This document shows, in pieces, positions 1-30,347 of a stretch of 64,000 nt of DNA (the first letter of the stretch is position 1; every line of letters begins with the position of its first letter). The stretch is from Corallium rubrum (Eukaryota > Cnidaria > Anthozoa > Scleralcyonacea > Coralliidae), in NCBI GenBank assembly GCA_964035015.1, contig CAXIUP010000272.1, positions 1-64,000 of the forward strand, written 5' to 3'. A model generated the notes under the pieces. The model was not told where the DNA came from, did not search any database, and saw only the letters and a list, made by a program, of their open reading frames with translations. A program made the position numbers and the translations under genes.

Positions 1-19
1 AAAAAACCCCCAATCTCGT

Positions 20-68
20 CCCCAGAGCCAAATCCCTCCGCACGCGAGGGGAAAACAACATATCCTCT
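20..68 (+). repeat. Left terminal repeat of element K, outer fragment
   Basis: Matches, with indels, the reverse complement of about 45477-45515. The shared parts are CCCAGAGCC at 21-29 and the stretch ending in CATATCCTCT at 59-68, where element A inserted. It is too diverged and too close to the window edge to fix the terminus. Confidence 0.5.
59..68. repeat. Target-site duplication of element A, left copy
   Basis: CATATCCTCT here and again at 11507-11516 directly flank the terminal repeats of element A. The unoccupied target is present once, on the minus strand, at 45477-45486 in the right repeat of element K. Confidence 0.9.
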
Positions 69-160
69 CAACCTCGTACCCAGGGCCATTTGTTGGGGGC
101 TGGGCCAGGATGGCGAATCAAAACAAAATGGCGGGAACAAATGGCCCTGGTGGAGGCTAG
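69..160 (+). repeat. Left terminal inverted repeat of element A, internally palindromic
   Basis: Pairs with 11415-11506 on the other strand with a few mismatches. Each copy is itself nearly palindromic: CAGGGCCATTTGT near the outer end and ACAAATGGCCCTG near the inner end are reverse complements, so each end could fold as a hairpin or present two inverted binding sites. Confidence 0.88.
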
Positions 161-389
161 GCTATCTCAGCCTCTGATTGGTCAAGAGCATATTGCATAA
201 ATTAGATATTTACGTCATTTTATTATTATTTTAAAATCAAATTATAATAATAAACTCAGGTTTGACAAATATCCCTCCCGCCCGGAAACCAACCCCAATT
301 CGCAGGTTAGGTTTAAAAGGATCGTAAAATTAATAACAAAGACGAAGTAGCGGGATATTTAAACAAACGTTTCTTTTCCATAATGTAAA

Positions 390-6396
<6,007 letters not shown>

Positions 6397-6585
6397 AAAC
6401 AAAATACTAAATTATAAAATGACGACAGTTCCACATTTTAAACATTTAATTTCAGATGGGTTATGACTTGTACAGTACTTCAAAAAGTTATCAATCCTAA
6501 CCATAAGTGCACCACAGGTGCACCAATTGGTGTAACAAAGGTATAACAGCCCGCAATACATTCGTTTTAAAAATATATATATATG

Positions 6586-7526
6586 AAGGCTCAGGGCTTG
6601 AAATTTGCAGTATCCCGATATCCACGGGATACTAGATTTTAGTTTTTATACTAGAAGTTTTAAATTCAGTATCTTAACGGGATACAATAAAATTTTCGAT
6701 AGCCCACAGCCACAGAATCTGAAATAACGTCTTACAATCGGTAACGCAATGTCTTATAATGTAACGCAACACCGCGTCTTACAATGTAGCGTAACGTCTT
6801 ACAATGTAACTGGTAATGTCTTACAATTTAACGTAACGTCTTCTAATGTAGCGTAACGTCGTATAATGTATATAATAATATATATGAAAAAATTTCTCAA
6901 TTCTGATTGGCTGCGAGGAGTGCAATTTTAGTGTAATTCAGTGCAGAAAAATGAAATACAGTGTAAATTTTTTAAATTGTAATTTTTTAAATTTGCACAA
7001 AAATCATTTTTTACTAGAAAAAAAGTTCTTCCTGTTAATTTTTTTTTCATGTATGTTATTTGAACAAAGCATTTTGATTAGAAAGATTCTCTTTATGACA
7101 AATTTTTTCATGTATATTATTAATAAGTAATAGCATGATTTCTCGTGCAATTTGAAAAAAACACGCACTCGTGAGTTTTTCAAAGACCTCAAATAGCACT
7201 CGTCCTTCGGACTCGTGCAATTTTGATAGTCTTTGAAAAACTCACTCGTGCATGTTTTTTCCAAATTGCACTCGAAACCATGCTATTACCTAAACTAATG
7301 TAGCGTAACGTCTTATGTAGCGTGACTTCTTACAGTATATGGAGTGTAACGTAATGTAGGTACTGTCACAAACTGTTATGGGTAATTTTACTGAGATATT
7401 GCAAGTTGAGATGTTTAGTATTCAAAAGTGAGATACTAGATTTCAAGAAGGGATATCAGATTCAGAAACCTGGTATCCTACTTGGATACTGCCGAAAATT
7501 CAGTCAAATTTCAAGCCCTGAGGCTT
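6586..7526. mobile_element. Nonautonomous element with 20-25 bp terminal inverted repeats, inside element A
   Basis: Begins AAGGCTCAGGGCTTGAAAT and ends with the near reverse complement (ATTTCAAGCCCTGAGGCTT). Inside are degenerate repeats of GTAACGTCTTACAATGTA (6720-6870 and around 7300) and a nested palindromic MITE at 7126-7289. It lies just past the transposase stop codon. No coding capacity is seen. Confidence 0.72.
7126..7289. mobile_element. Palindromic MITE nested in the 6586-7526 element
   Basis: Left arm TAATAGCATGATTTCTCGTG and right arm CACTCGAAACCATGCTATTA are near reverse complements, and most of the roughly 164 bp can fold into one hairpin. Non-coding. Confidence 0.75.
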
Positions 7527-7650
7527 TAGATAGGGGTCCTTTTTTATTGGATTTGAAGTAATCTGAAGCAACTATTTTGATTTGTCATTTATTTTAAATT
7601 TATCTGTCAATTATTTTAAATAAATTGTGAGGCCATTTTAGGCCAAAATC

Positions 7651-7980
7651 TACAGTCAAAATAGAAATACTTTCCCACTTCCGCTTCTGTACAGTGTAGT
7701 TTGTTGTGTATTACTGTATTTCTGTAGTCGCTACTGAAGCGTGAGGAAAATTTTTTGTCGAAAAATGTGAATAAAAATATCATTTAGCTTTCATGGAATT
7801 AATCATAATATAACGAATGTTCCTCCCAAATCGATATCAACAAACAAATATAAATCAAGAATAAGCGACTTTTATCACTAGATTTTTCTCACGTTTCTGT
7901 AGCAGCTACTGTACAGAAATACAGTAATACACAACAAACTACAGAAGAAGAGGTGGGAAGGTATTTCCATTTTGACTGTA
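7651..7980. mobile_element. MITE with about 100-bp inverted arms
   Basis: Starts TACAGTCAAAATAGAAATAC and ends with the near reverse complement. The arms also share inverted copies of TAGTTTGTTGTGTATTACTG. Length 330 bp, no coding capacity. A small further hairpin sits at about 8668-8728. Confidence 0.75.
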
Positions 7981-9487
7981 AATACAATGTAATATAAGTA
8001 AATAAAATTTTCACATTCCTGCCTTTATGCAGAATTAGTAACACAAGAAAAATTAACTGACTACAGGTATTTACAAATTAAATGATTTTGAAACCGTTTG
8101 TATACATGTATCACAATCATCAGATCATGTTGTTAAATATATTAGCAAGCTTCAAAACAATGGCTGGCAGGTTGCACATCAAGATAAAAAACCAAGTCAA
8201 ATTTAGCTTAGATTATAGTACTGCTGTTTTGGTTGGTCAAATGTCTCAAACTATGCAGATACTTTCTTGTAACTAAAGTTTAAAGGCATCAGTCATATAC
8301 ACTGATACACAAATGTGTGATACTTAATAACATAGTATAAGGCTGGGGAAAAACAAAAACATAAGTTTCTAAACTGAGTTGTAGTCTCTTGCCTGGCTTG
8401 CTATTGTATTTCCACTTGTCAGCAATTATAAATTTATGAGAAAAAATGTTTGCACTTTATTTATCAATTGAATCAAACTAACTGGTCAAAATGACTGGCA
8501 AGGCAAGAGTTTGACCTCACAACTCCTCTAACCAGCCATTATTTTGAACCCTGAATAGTAAAAAAGCAAATGGCTTTATAATATCTGGGGGAAAAACACA
8601 GTTTTACAACACAGTAATTTCATACAGTCCATTACAAGTAATAGATACAATAATTATGAGTGGCTGAACTGTATGGGATTCACAATGGTGAGCCAAAGGC
8701 GAGCCATTGTAAATCCCATACAGTACATGTATTAATCTTACCTACACTACGATGAGTTTATATCATGAATACTTTGTTTAGCAGTCATAGAAAAGGCAAA
8801 AACATATTATTTAAACAAGGAAAAAGCTCAATTTGAGCCAATGGGTCCTGATTAGTATGCTAATACAATGCTGTATCTGATTTACAACACCTGTTTAAAC
8901 ATTTATTTCTTTTTAATTTTCTTCATGAATTATTAATGATATTTTAAAGTATAATACAGTAAATAACTATATAAAGTATTTATATAAAGAACAAGGTACT
9001 ATTTGTGAAGGTGGAAGAGAGCAATGCAATGAGGGAAAATGTTCAATATTTTGTTTAGAAATTGAGGGAAGTAAATTTCAGACCACTTTAAATAAGAAAC
9101 AGTGGTTGAAGAGCAGAGTTTCATAGCAATTTATACAGCAGCATTTATATACTGTAGTATAACCATGTAATACAATTCCTTTAAAAGTAATTTGATGTGT
9201 TTAAAATGTACCATCAGATAACTAATTCAATTTATAATTTGATTCAAGCAGGTAATAGTCAGAATGTGTCATCAAATTCTAGCTATCTTCTAAGGGGATC
9301 TTTTGTACATTCTTAAAAATCAGGAAAAAACAAAATTCCCCCTCCAAAAATAATAACATATCACTAATCACTAGTTAATCAACACTTACAACCTTTTACT
9401 GTATTGTAGATGAATGGTCAAATCTAAAAAGCAGTCAACATACATTATTAATAATTAACAATAATAATAATAATAATAAGTACAGTA
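7981..9487. other. AT-rich stretch between the two genes of element A
   Basis: Contains the hairpin at about 8668-8728 (arms ACTGTATGGGATT and complement) and an (ATA)n run near 9460-9480. Otherwise I see no gene or recognisable repeat. Confidence 0.5.
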
Positions 9488-11251
9488 TCAATCAATACTA
9501 TGAACTTGTTGGATTATATCATAAATTGCATGAGCATCAGTGATGTCCAAGATCTGAAACAAATTGTACATGTCTTCTGCACTTGAAACATATTCACATT
9601 TGGCAGTAATTTCAGAAAGTAACTGCAAAGTGACACCTGTGTTTAAATCAATACTGCCAAACTTGCAGCGACTGCTGCCCAATTTCCGGCGATATTGTTT
9701 CAATTTAACAAGCAATTGTACTCGTTGTTCCTGTGTTGTAACTCGAACAGCGGAAGGATGACACTTCTCCTCACTTAAAGGATTATGTACTAGTGATATG
9801 CTGGTAGCTGATAAATAAGTCCTATCTGTGTTCTCCTGACAATTACTGCAGCAGTTGTTTGCACTATATGAATTTGAAATTTTTGAACCAAGATATGAGA
9901 GAATGCATTTGCGCATACAAGTGTCTTCATCCAGACAAAAGTTGCGCATCTCTTCCGTCATGCCTGGTTTATTTGGTGCAATATCGGTGGCATTGAAATA
10001 CAGAATGGCTTTTGCAGGTTTGCCATCCCGACCTGCTCTACCTATTTCCTGATAATAGGACTCCATTGTCCTTGGCACTTCACAATGGACAACTTGTCTG
10101 ACATTTGGGATGTTAACACCAAGACCAATTGCAACTGTGGCAAAAACTACTCGAATGACTGACTGACTGGAATCCCCTGTCAACTGCCTAAGTATTTCAG
10201 CTTTCATTTCTGCTGTTTGGGGTGCATGATACTGGGCAATTAGGCTGGTTTGAGAATTTTTGATACCATCATGTGGGTAATGGGATTTGTTGCCTAGCAC
10301 CTCAAGAAAAAACTTGTAAGCGTAGCCACACCATTTTAATGGAAGATAAATAATGGTTAGGGGATAATTGACCAACATATCTCTTAACCCCATGGCAAAA
10401 GGTAAAAGCACTGACTCATAGCTTTCAGCACCTAGGCGAGCCGGCTTCCTTCTCTTCTTCTCTAGATATATGTTGGGCCTATCTAGATCGCCAATGACAG
10501 TTTTGGATTTCCCTATTACCAAAATGTTTTTTATAGCTTTGATGTGCTTGGTAGGAGCTGTTGCAGTTAGGACAACTACTGGTGAATGTGGGAATATGGA
10601 TGCTAAGACACAAAGACGGCTGTAATCAACTCTAAAATCATGTCCCCACTCGATCATGATGTGGGCTTCGTCGATAACATACGCAACAACCCGTTGTTGA
10701 TAAACATCGCTGCGTAATAATTTTCTGCCTTCTTTGCATGAAATGAATGCTTCAGGGTGGGTGAAAACTATTCGACACGAACCACTTTGTATTAAACTCA
10801 ATTCACCGTCCTGTTCAATAAAGTATTCATTTATATCGTTGTCAACATTGTCAACATCAACATTACCTTCGACTTCGCCTTGCTCTTCCAGTTTAACATC
10901 GTGCTTTTGACTTCTTTTCTCACATTTAGCTTTCAAAACTCCACTCTTAATTCCCCTTTTGTTCAATTCCTTCAGCTGGTCGAAGATTATAGAGTTCAGG
11001 GGGGCAACGACCAACACAATTCGTTCTCCAGCCTCCGGTCCATGGTAACGTTCAAACAGAAAGGGAAGCAAATGAAAAATAACTCATATTGACTTCCCGT
11101 ATCCGGTCGGCAAAATAGCAATTGTATCTCGCCCAAGGAGCAGTGATTCCAGAATAATAAGCTGCTTTACTTTAAGGAATACATCGTTACAACTAAACTT
11201 TTCAAGTGCGTACCGAACGCATTGAAAGAAAAAATTTAATGTGAGCGACAT
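9488..11251 (-). pseudogene. RecQ-like superfamily 2 DNA helicase of the AcademH element, interrupted by a TGA
   Basis: Read on minus from an ATG at 11251. Motif I is LPTGYGKS and Ia-like VVAPLNS follows. Motif II is VIDEAH, motif III VVLTATAP, and motif VI is the RecQ signature QEIGRAGRDG after GLGVNIPNVRQVVH. A Cys cluster (CMRKC ... CCSNC) resembles the RecQ C-terminal zinc site. The frame is otherwise open for about 588 codons without introns. One TGA lies at 11084-11086 just after motif I, and the six bases TGAGTT there look inserted relative to the expected KSIIFHLLP. RecQ helicases unwind DNA 3'-5'; here the helicase presumably assists transposition or repair. No HRDC domain is visible. 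Alternatively the gene could restart downstream without its Walker A motif, which would be inactive. Confidence 0.85.
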
Positions 11252-11414
11252 ATTTTTGTATTTTGGCCTTGTCAGCAATGTCAGGTTGGTCTTGCTCCGC
11301 GGCGTGGGAAAATATATTTTAAATAAAACATAATTATGCAATAATTAAGTATAATTATTGTGTAAAGGACTGAGTTCTAGTTAATAAAATGCGCAATATA
11401 CTGCGCATTTTGAG

Positions 11415-11506
11415 CTAGCCTCCAACCAGGGCCATTTGTTCCCGCCATTTTGTTTTTTGCCGCCATCTTGGCCCAGCCCCTACAAATGGCCCTGGGTACG
11501 AGGTTG
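11415..11506 (-). repeat. Right terminal inverted repeat of element A
   Basis: Reverse complement of 69-160 with a few substitutions, with the same internal palindrome of CAGGGCCATTTGT and ACAAATGGCCCTG. Confidence 0.88.
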
Positions 11507-11516
11507 CATATCCTCT
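11507..11516. repeat. Target-site duplication of element A, right copy
   Basis: CATATCCTCT, identical to 59-68. The sequence continuing rightwards is again the left terminal repeat of element K. Confidence 0.9.
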
Positions 11517-11660
11517 CACTTGAGTATCATGATAATCATCATTTGTTAACACAGATGAATATGATGAATATCATGATTCTCCTGCATGCGCGGTCAAGGA
11601 GAATGAGTATTAAAACCAAGTCAGAGGGAAAATGGCGGATTCGGGAGAATACTCCGGCGA
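11517..11660 (+). promoter_or_regulatory. Left terminal repeat of element K: promoter region and first coding exon
   Basis: About 144 bp read the same as the reverse complement of 45333-45476. It has several small palindromes (TATCATGATA, ATATCATGAT) that could bind the transposase. It then runs into ATG at 11632 opening [10 protein letters not shown]. The same block lies at the start of the minus-strand gene, so it is inferred to be the common promoter of both genes of element K. No TATA box is obvious. Confidence 0.65.
11651..11660. repeat. Target-site duplication of MULE copy M1, left copy
   Basis: ACTCCGGCGA, repeated at 25931-25940 after the element. The empty site is present at 45333-45342 on minus. 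Ten bases fits the 8-11 bp usual for MULEs. Confidence 0.93.
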
Positions 11661-11703
11661 GGAAAGCACTAAAGGCCATACTGTGAATCACTTTGAGCCC
11701 GCG
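11661..11703 (+). repeat. Left terminal inverted repeat of M1
   Basis: GGAAAGCACTAAAGGCCATA and onwards pairs with the reverse complement of 25888-25930 over about 43 bp with roughly five mismatches. The repeat is open in one frame and leads into a consensus-like splice donor AAG|GTAATG shortly inside. Confidence 0.9.
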
Positions 11704-11803
11704 ATATTAAGGTAATGTTAGCGGTTTTGGTACTTGATCTTACTTAAGATCGCTTGGAGTCGTTGGTTGCGCACATCATGTAAATTAGGCCTAGAACCAA
11801 ATC

Positions 11804-24286
<12,483 letters not shown>

Positions 24287-24304
24287 TACAATCATGATGT
24301 ATAC

Positions 24305-24513
24305 ATGGCCACGAGTAAAGGTAAAAAATTCATTCAACCAGGTTTTAAGAAATACCAATGCCATATGGTTAAACATTAGATGTATCACCGGTTTTATATT
24401 GTACTGAGGTAGCATAGCCTTTTCAACTTTTCAATAAAATGTTCTTTCAATGTTTAGGAAGAGCTGAACTCTCTTACGATGGAGATGATTGGTATGAATG
24501 GAAAAATTGTTAA
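24305..24513 (+). CDS. Possible two-exon micropeptide or alternative 3' exon in M1
   Basis: ATG at 24305 opens five codons. A donor GTAAAA at 24321 and acceptor TTTAG at 24457 join in phase to 24458-24513, ending in TAA. The result is 23 residues, acidic and aromatic at the end (DGDDWYEWKNC). It starts 18 bases after the stop codon of the protease exon. The same arrangement is present in M2. It could be chance or an alternative tail of the transposase gene. I do not recognise it. Confidence 0.22.
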
Positions 24514-25317
24514 GCTGCTAGTTGCTTGAAACTTAGATTAATGTTCTCATTCCAGTTTGAATAAATAATCTGTTTTATTTTGCATCTTGTATATACATAA
24601 ATTAATCTATATTAAACTATTAGTGCTATATAATAAACTACTTAATAACCTCAACCAGTCTTTATGGTAAAATATAGAATATTGGCCTTGAACGTACATG
24701 TATTAATTTTGCTATTGCTCACTCAATACATTGTACAGCAAAACCTCAATGGAATATGTGCATAGGTTAACCACCTCACCCAAAGTTTATTAGTGATTAC
24801 TGCATTGCCCAAGGAGTTTATATCGCTAATAAACTAAGGGTGAGGTGCTTAAATTATTTATAACACAATCAAGGAGATTTTCTAAAGAATTCAATAGGAA
24901 TAAAGCTTGTGACAAGGTTCTATTGTTATTGCAATTAAGATTGCAAAGTTTATATATGGTTGTGTGGTTTATAACCTGTTTATAACCATGGTACATCAAA
25001 GAAAATTGACTTGATCATATTATTTTTTACCATAAAGACCTCACTCTCAATTATTAAGTAGTTATTATTTTACCCTAAGCTGACATCCTGTAAATTCTTA
25101 ATTTTTTGTACAGTACATGTAAGTTTAAATAACTTTATAGTTATTACAAATATAAATGTAATCGATATGGGACTGTGAACTCGTGTTTAGTATCACTATC
25201 CTCATCACAAAATGTTTCTAATTTTTGGTAGAAAGACTGCACACTGCAGCTTCCATAAATTAGTATTCATTTTTTAGTACATGTATTTCTCACTTATTTT
25301 ATTATACATATTTTCTA

Positions 25318-25475
25318 TCATAATAACAATAACAATAACAATAACAATAACAATAACAATAACAATAACAACAACAATAACAATAATAATAATAATAATA
25401 ATAATATAAATAATAATAATATTAATAATAATATAAATAATAATAATAATAATAACAATAATAATAATAATAACG
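25318..25475 (+). repeat. (AACAAT)n / (AATAAT)n microsatellite in M1
   Basis: Simple A/C/T repeat near the right end of the MULE, counterpart at 59209-59372 in M2. Confidence 0.95.
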
Positions 25476-25887
25476 GAAGCTTTAATGAAACTCACTAAGT
25501 AATACAGTACTACAATAATAACAGCAGATGACAATACATAATACATTACAAACAGAAAAAGATGAGTTTGATAAGGCGAACGGACGGACACGAGGTCCCA
25601 AGGACTCCCAACTAGGCAAATACTATATGTTTAATATATTAAAGAAACCCGGCCACATAGCCACGATTTAAAGTAAACTTACCCAAATTTATGTCAAAAC
25701 GTTTGTTTAGTACTTACATAAACTCTATTAGACTTCTACAGCTCCAGGAGATGTTTCCATTTCGGGCGTGTGTCCGTTTTTATACTGACCTCTTCGTCCG
25801 CGTCCATGCTTCGTCGACTCCATATATGATTTGCGCGTGATGCTAACAAAGATACTATTAATAAATCCGCTGACAACATCATGCGAC

Positions 25888-25930
25888 CGCTGGCTCAAGG
25901 TGATTCACGGTATGGCCATTAGCGCTTTCC
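25888..25930 (-). repeat. Right terminal inverted repeat of M1
   Basis: Ends in GCTTTCC and pairs with 11661-11703. Read on plus it contains ATG at 25912, in frame with the KDZ exon remnant to its right. Confidence 0.9.
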
Positions 25931-25940
25931 ACTCCGGCGA
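25931..25940. repeat. Target-site duplication of M1, right copy
   Basis: ACTCCGGCGA, followed directly by GG and then the GTGAGT donor of KDZ exon 1. Confidence 0.93.
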
Positions 25941-26747
25941 GGGTGAGTATGAAATGATGATATTATTAGCATCTCATTAACATAAATAAGCGAATAAAAT
26001 TATGAACTGAAGTAAAGTTTTGAACTTGGAATCATCGTTTTAAACAAAGCTTTTGAATCTCAAATGTTATCTAAATTTTCAGACATACATGTATCAGGCT
26101 ATCACTATCAGTCTATCAGCTGAGCTGATGACACGAAAATGAATAAATAAATGAATCATAAAACCTATAAAGGCATGTTCACAAATTATTTGTTGTAATA
26201 AGCTCTAATTTTTTATTATTAGGAAATGTGTCAATGAGTGAAAAGAAAAGAAAAAGTAAGGAAACCTATGAAGATGTATGTAAACGTGCATTAGAACATC
26301 TGGCGTCAGTTGCGCCTCCACCTAAGCAAAAGAAAAAAAGCGTCTTCGTGTTTGAGTACGACTGTGAAACTGGTAAGAAACAAACACATTGTAAATACCG
26401 ACCAAGAAGAAAAGCGACTACTGCATGTGGAAGTGGAACAGTTGGTAATTGTGCTGTATTTTCATACAGTCTGTCAGTTTTCTTTATTCATTTGATAAGA
26501 TACATATCAAACATTAATACAACTAAAGAAGGAATATATAAATATATGTTTACAATTAATTGTTAAAAACTAGTGGCTTAATGCTAATGCTATCTTAAAT
26601 CTTAATGTATATTATGTTATAATATGTTTTGTTTCTGCCTTAATTAATATTAGTTCAGGATATTGAGGCCGATCCAAACGAGTGTGACGACTTAGCTTCC
26701 CTGAGCTGTGATGAAGCAGGTACAGTTTATATTAATTAAAGTACAGT

Positions 26748-26975
26748 ATATTATATTATATTATATTATATTATATTATATTATATTATATTATATTATA
26801 TTATATTATATTATATTATATTATATTATATTATATTATATTATATTATATTATATTATATTATATTATATTATATTATATTATATTATATTATATTATA
26901 TTATATTATATTATATTATATTATATTATATTATATTATATTATATTATATTATATTATATTATATAATATTATA
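26748..26975 (+). repeat. (TTATA)n pentanucleotide microsatellite in KDZ intron 3
   Basis: About 45 near-perfect units, starting some 28 bases after the exon 3 donor. Confidence 0.97.
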
Positions 26976-28571
26976 TACATGTATCATACTGTAGATGATT
27001 GATTTTACATAATGGTACTTTCATATTATAATATGTATATTGTCTTGTAATTGGTATTCACTTTGTTAATTTTTAGATGAATTTGAAGTTGTTTGTCTAC
27101 AGGCTGAGAATGAAATAAAGGAATGGGAGAGAAAAAATAGGAGACCTTCACAGAGAAAATGGGACAAAAGGATGTCAAATATTCAAGAAAGTTGGAATGA
27201 GTGTAGGCCAGTTTTACTTGAAAAGGTGTTGGAACAATGTCGTGTTCCAACTGATGATGAACTATGCCATAAATGTCATCAGAACAAAGTTGTTATTAGA
27301 TGTACAGAATGTGCATATAAAAGGTTGTGTTACCTTTGTGACAACAAGCTTCATACCCTCTTTCCTTTTCATGATCGAGAAGCTTTTGCAAATGGATACA
27401 TGAAACCCTTATCTCCCACAATGCATGACTATTGATAGTGATGTAAATTTAGTAGACATTGCAATGTGGTACTGTCTGCAGCACCAAGTGCACAATTTTG
27501 CTTATCAAAAGAAAAATTATCAGCCAGCCTACTTATAGGCATTAGATAATTTTACTTTTATTTTTTTGATTTAACATATAAATTATAGGAGCCGTAAGCA
27601 CATTGACGTAAGCACATTGTACAGTATATACTGTACTTGTACAGTAATAGAAATATGTCTTTTTGCTTTGTTAGATCGCTGTTTTCCATTTATGAACCTG
27701 TTATGTCACACCTGTAAATCTGGGGAACATCTAATTTATACAGGCAAAGATTCTTTCAATACCATTATAACATTAAAAGGTATATCTGTCATCAACTCAA
27801 GTACAGTATATAAATTTTCTTTAGCTGCTTAGGAAAGTTACTGCTACTAGGTTGTTTTTATTTATTTTTAAACAAAGGGTTAAGTGCCAGTTTGATAAAG
27901 TTATATTAGAATAACTAGTGATTCTGATCCTGATGCAGTACATGCAATAGCATTTACTGTCATGGCAATAGAAGCATTCTTAAAAATAGCATTGCAATAT
28001 ATTCCTCAACTTGACAAATTCATTTGATAACATTCATTGACAACTTCCGATTTTGAAATTTAAATTCTGTTTTGAATTTGATTGGTGTTTGGTAAATAAT
28101 CCTGTTTCTTACTGGATGTTTAAAAACCAGAAACAAACCAAATTCAAAAGAGGTAATTAGCAATAATTTTCATGAAATGAACTGGTCAACTTGAGGAATA
28201 TATTGCAACAATATTTTAGGAACACTTCTGTTGCCACGACAATAATATTTTATGTACCTACAGTATATAGTAATAGGTATATTGCTATAATAACTTACTG
28301 TGACGATGCTTATTCTAACTTTACTCTTGTAGGTCGATTTGATCTCAATGAGTGCTCTATCTTATGCCACAAATGCAACACAGATATTCCAGCATGGTCT
28401 TTATCAAATATTGTCAAATTTGGTCTTTGGCCTGGAAGCATCACTAACACGAACACACTGTTTGACCAAAACTTGCTGATGCATTGGGATCTTGTGCAGA
28501 AACAGATGCCTGGGACATCTGAACGGGCATTTTTATCTTCGTTGGCAGAATTCTCAAAGAGAAAAGGATGA

Positions 28572-28740
<169 letters not shown>

Positions 28741-30004
28741 GTATTATAGTGCCTTGGTTACTAATAGTGCCATTTAATGGAAGAAATTATTTAAATACTA
28801 ACTATGATACATTTTATCTTTCAGCTTGGTGTAATAAATTCCACTGCATTTAATCAGTCTTTTAAAGAATGGAAATTTTGTCAGTTTGAAGTGGATTTGT
28901 TACAGTGCAAACACTGGATGGAATGCCCTCCCTGTTCAATCAAGCAACATTCAGTTCATGTTGATGGCAACATGAAACTCTACAGATACAAGTCCGCAGG
29001 CCAGTATGTAATATTACCCAAAGTTCATTATATTCTTACCTGGTATACTGTATGTACAATGTCGTGTATTATTGTCATACTGTACATGACAGTGTATTTT
29101 TTGTGGTATACTGTAGGGCCTGGTTCTTAATACAAGACAATATAATAAAATATAATACAATACAATTTGAATACAATATGATATGATACAATACAATTAC
29201 AAGACAAAACAATACATTACATTACATTACATTACATTACATTACATTATGTACATACATTACATTACAATGTAATGGAATATTAAATAGTTCTGTGCCA
29301 CCCCATGTAAGGGTTTAATTAAACTGTTACTGTACATTTTTACTTTCCAATTTTAGAAGGCATCGGGAATGCTACTACAAAGAAACCTTTGTCGCTTCCA
29401 ATGCCAAAGTTGATGTACACTTAAAAAGAATTTACAAAAACAATGTAAGTGTAATAATAGTATAATACTTCATGTACATGTACATGTACACAGTACATGC
29501 AGGTATTACAGTATTGTATATTTAAAAACATGTATTATCTGATTGTTTTCAGTATTGTATGACTATAATTTATTTTTATCCATGATAATTGTGAAAAGAA
29601 TCTGGACTTTTTTCTAGGCAAGCAAAGATAGTGAAAAGAAATGTGGCGATTCAACATGGAGGGCAGCAGGAAATACATTGAAAATGAAAAAGAGCATGGA
29701 TGAAACTGGCCTTGAAATTGCAGGTTGTAGGCATGGCATTGCACAACATTCTGTTAACATGCTATATGGTGAAGTGTATGGTTATGCCCACTACATGCAA
29801 ACAACATTTTTTATACCAGGTAAAGTGCAATTCTTTTGGTATGATGTTGTTTGCAAGTATTGGCCATGGCTTAAAAGGCATGATATGTTATCAGCCCAGC
29901 AAATGCAACCTGCACTTTCTGTCATGCATGCCAAAGCTCATTCATGGTCATGTCAGGTAACTGTAATTTATTAGTTATCAGTCAGTGTTATTGCACTGCT
30001 CACA

Positions 30005-30347
30005 TACTCCACACTGATCTCGAAATAATACTGGATTAAGTACCTATTGTTTAAAAAATGAAGCTGGAAGTCAGCCATTACTAAGGGACCAAGTGATGGT
30101 CTTTCTAGCGTATTCTGGCACCAATATAAACATTTTGTTGAATGAGATGCTGAATCTTTAAAAGAAATTATAGTTCAATATTCGTTTTGGGCACAGCAGA
30201 CATTTTAAGAAGACATACGTGTAAAGACATTTTTCAGCATGTTTGGTCCCTTAGTAATGGCGAATTTCTTTTGTTTAGCTGACTTCATTTTCCGAACCAG
30301 TGGACAATAGGTTGCACTATCCAGTCTTCTTTTGAGATCAGTGGTAC
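30005..30347. mobile_element. MITE in a KDZ gene intron
   Basis: Outer ends TACTCCACACTGATCTC and GAGATCAGTGGTA are inverted, as are CCATTACTAAGGGACCAA and its complement further in. About 343 bp. Confidence 0.75.

Larger units (their letters stand above)
24287..25887 (+). other. 3' segment of M1, no second long gene
   Basis: Contains the polyadenylation region of the transposase gene, a complex (AACAAT)n/(AATAAT)n run at 25318-25475, and AT-rich spacer. A possible two-exon mini-ORF at 24305-24513 is listed separately. The last stretch towards the TIR is open in frame with the downstream KDZ exon. Confidence 0.6.
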
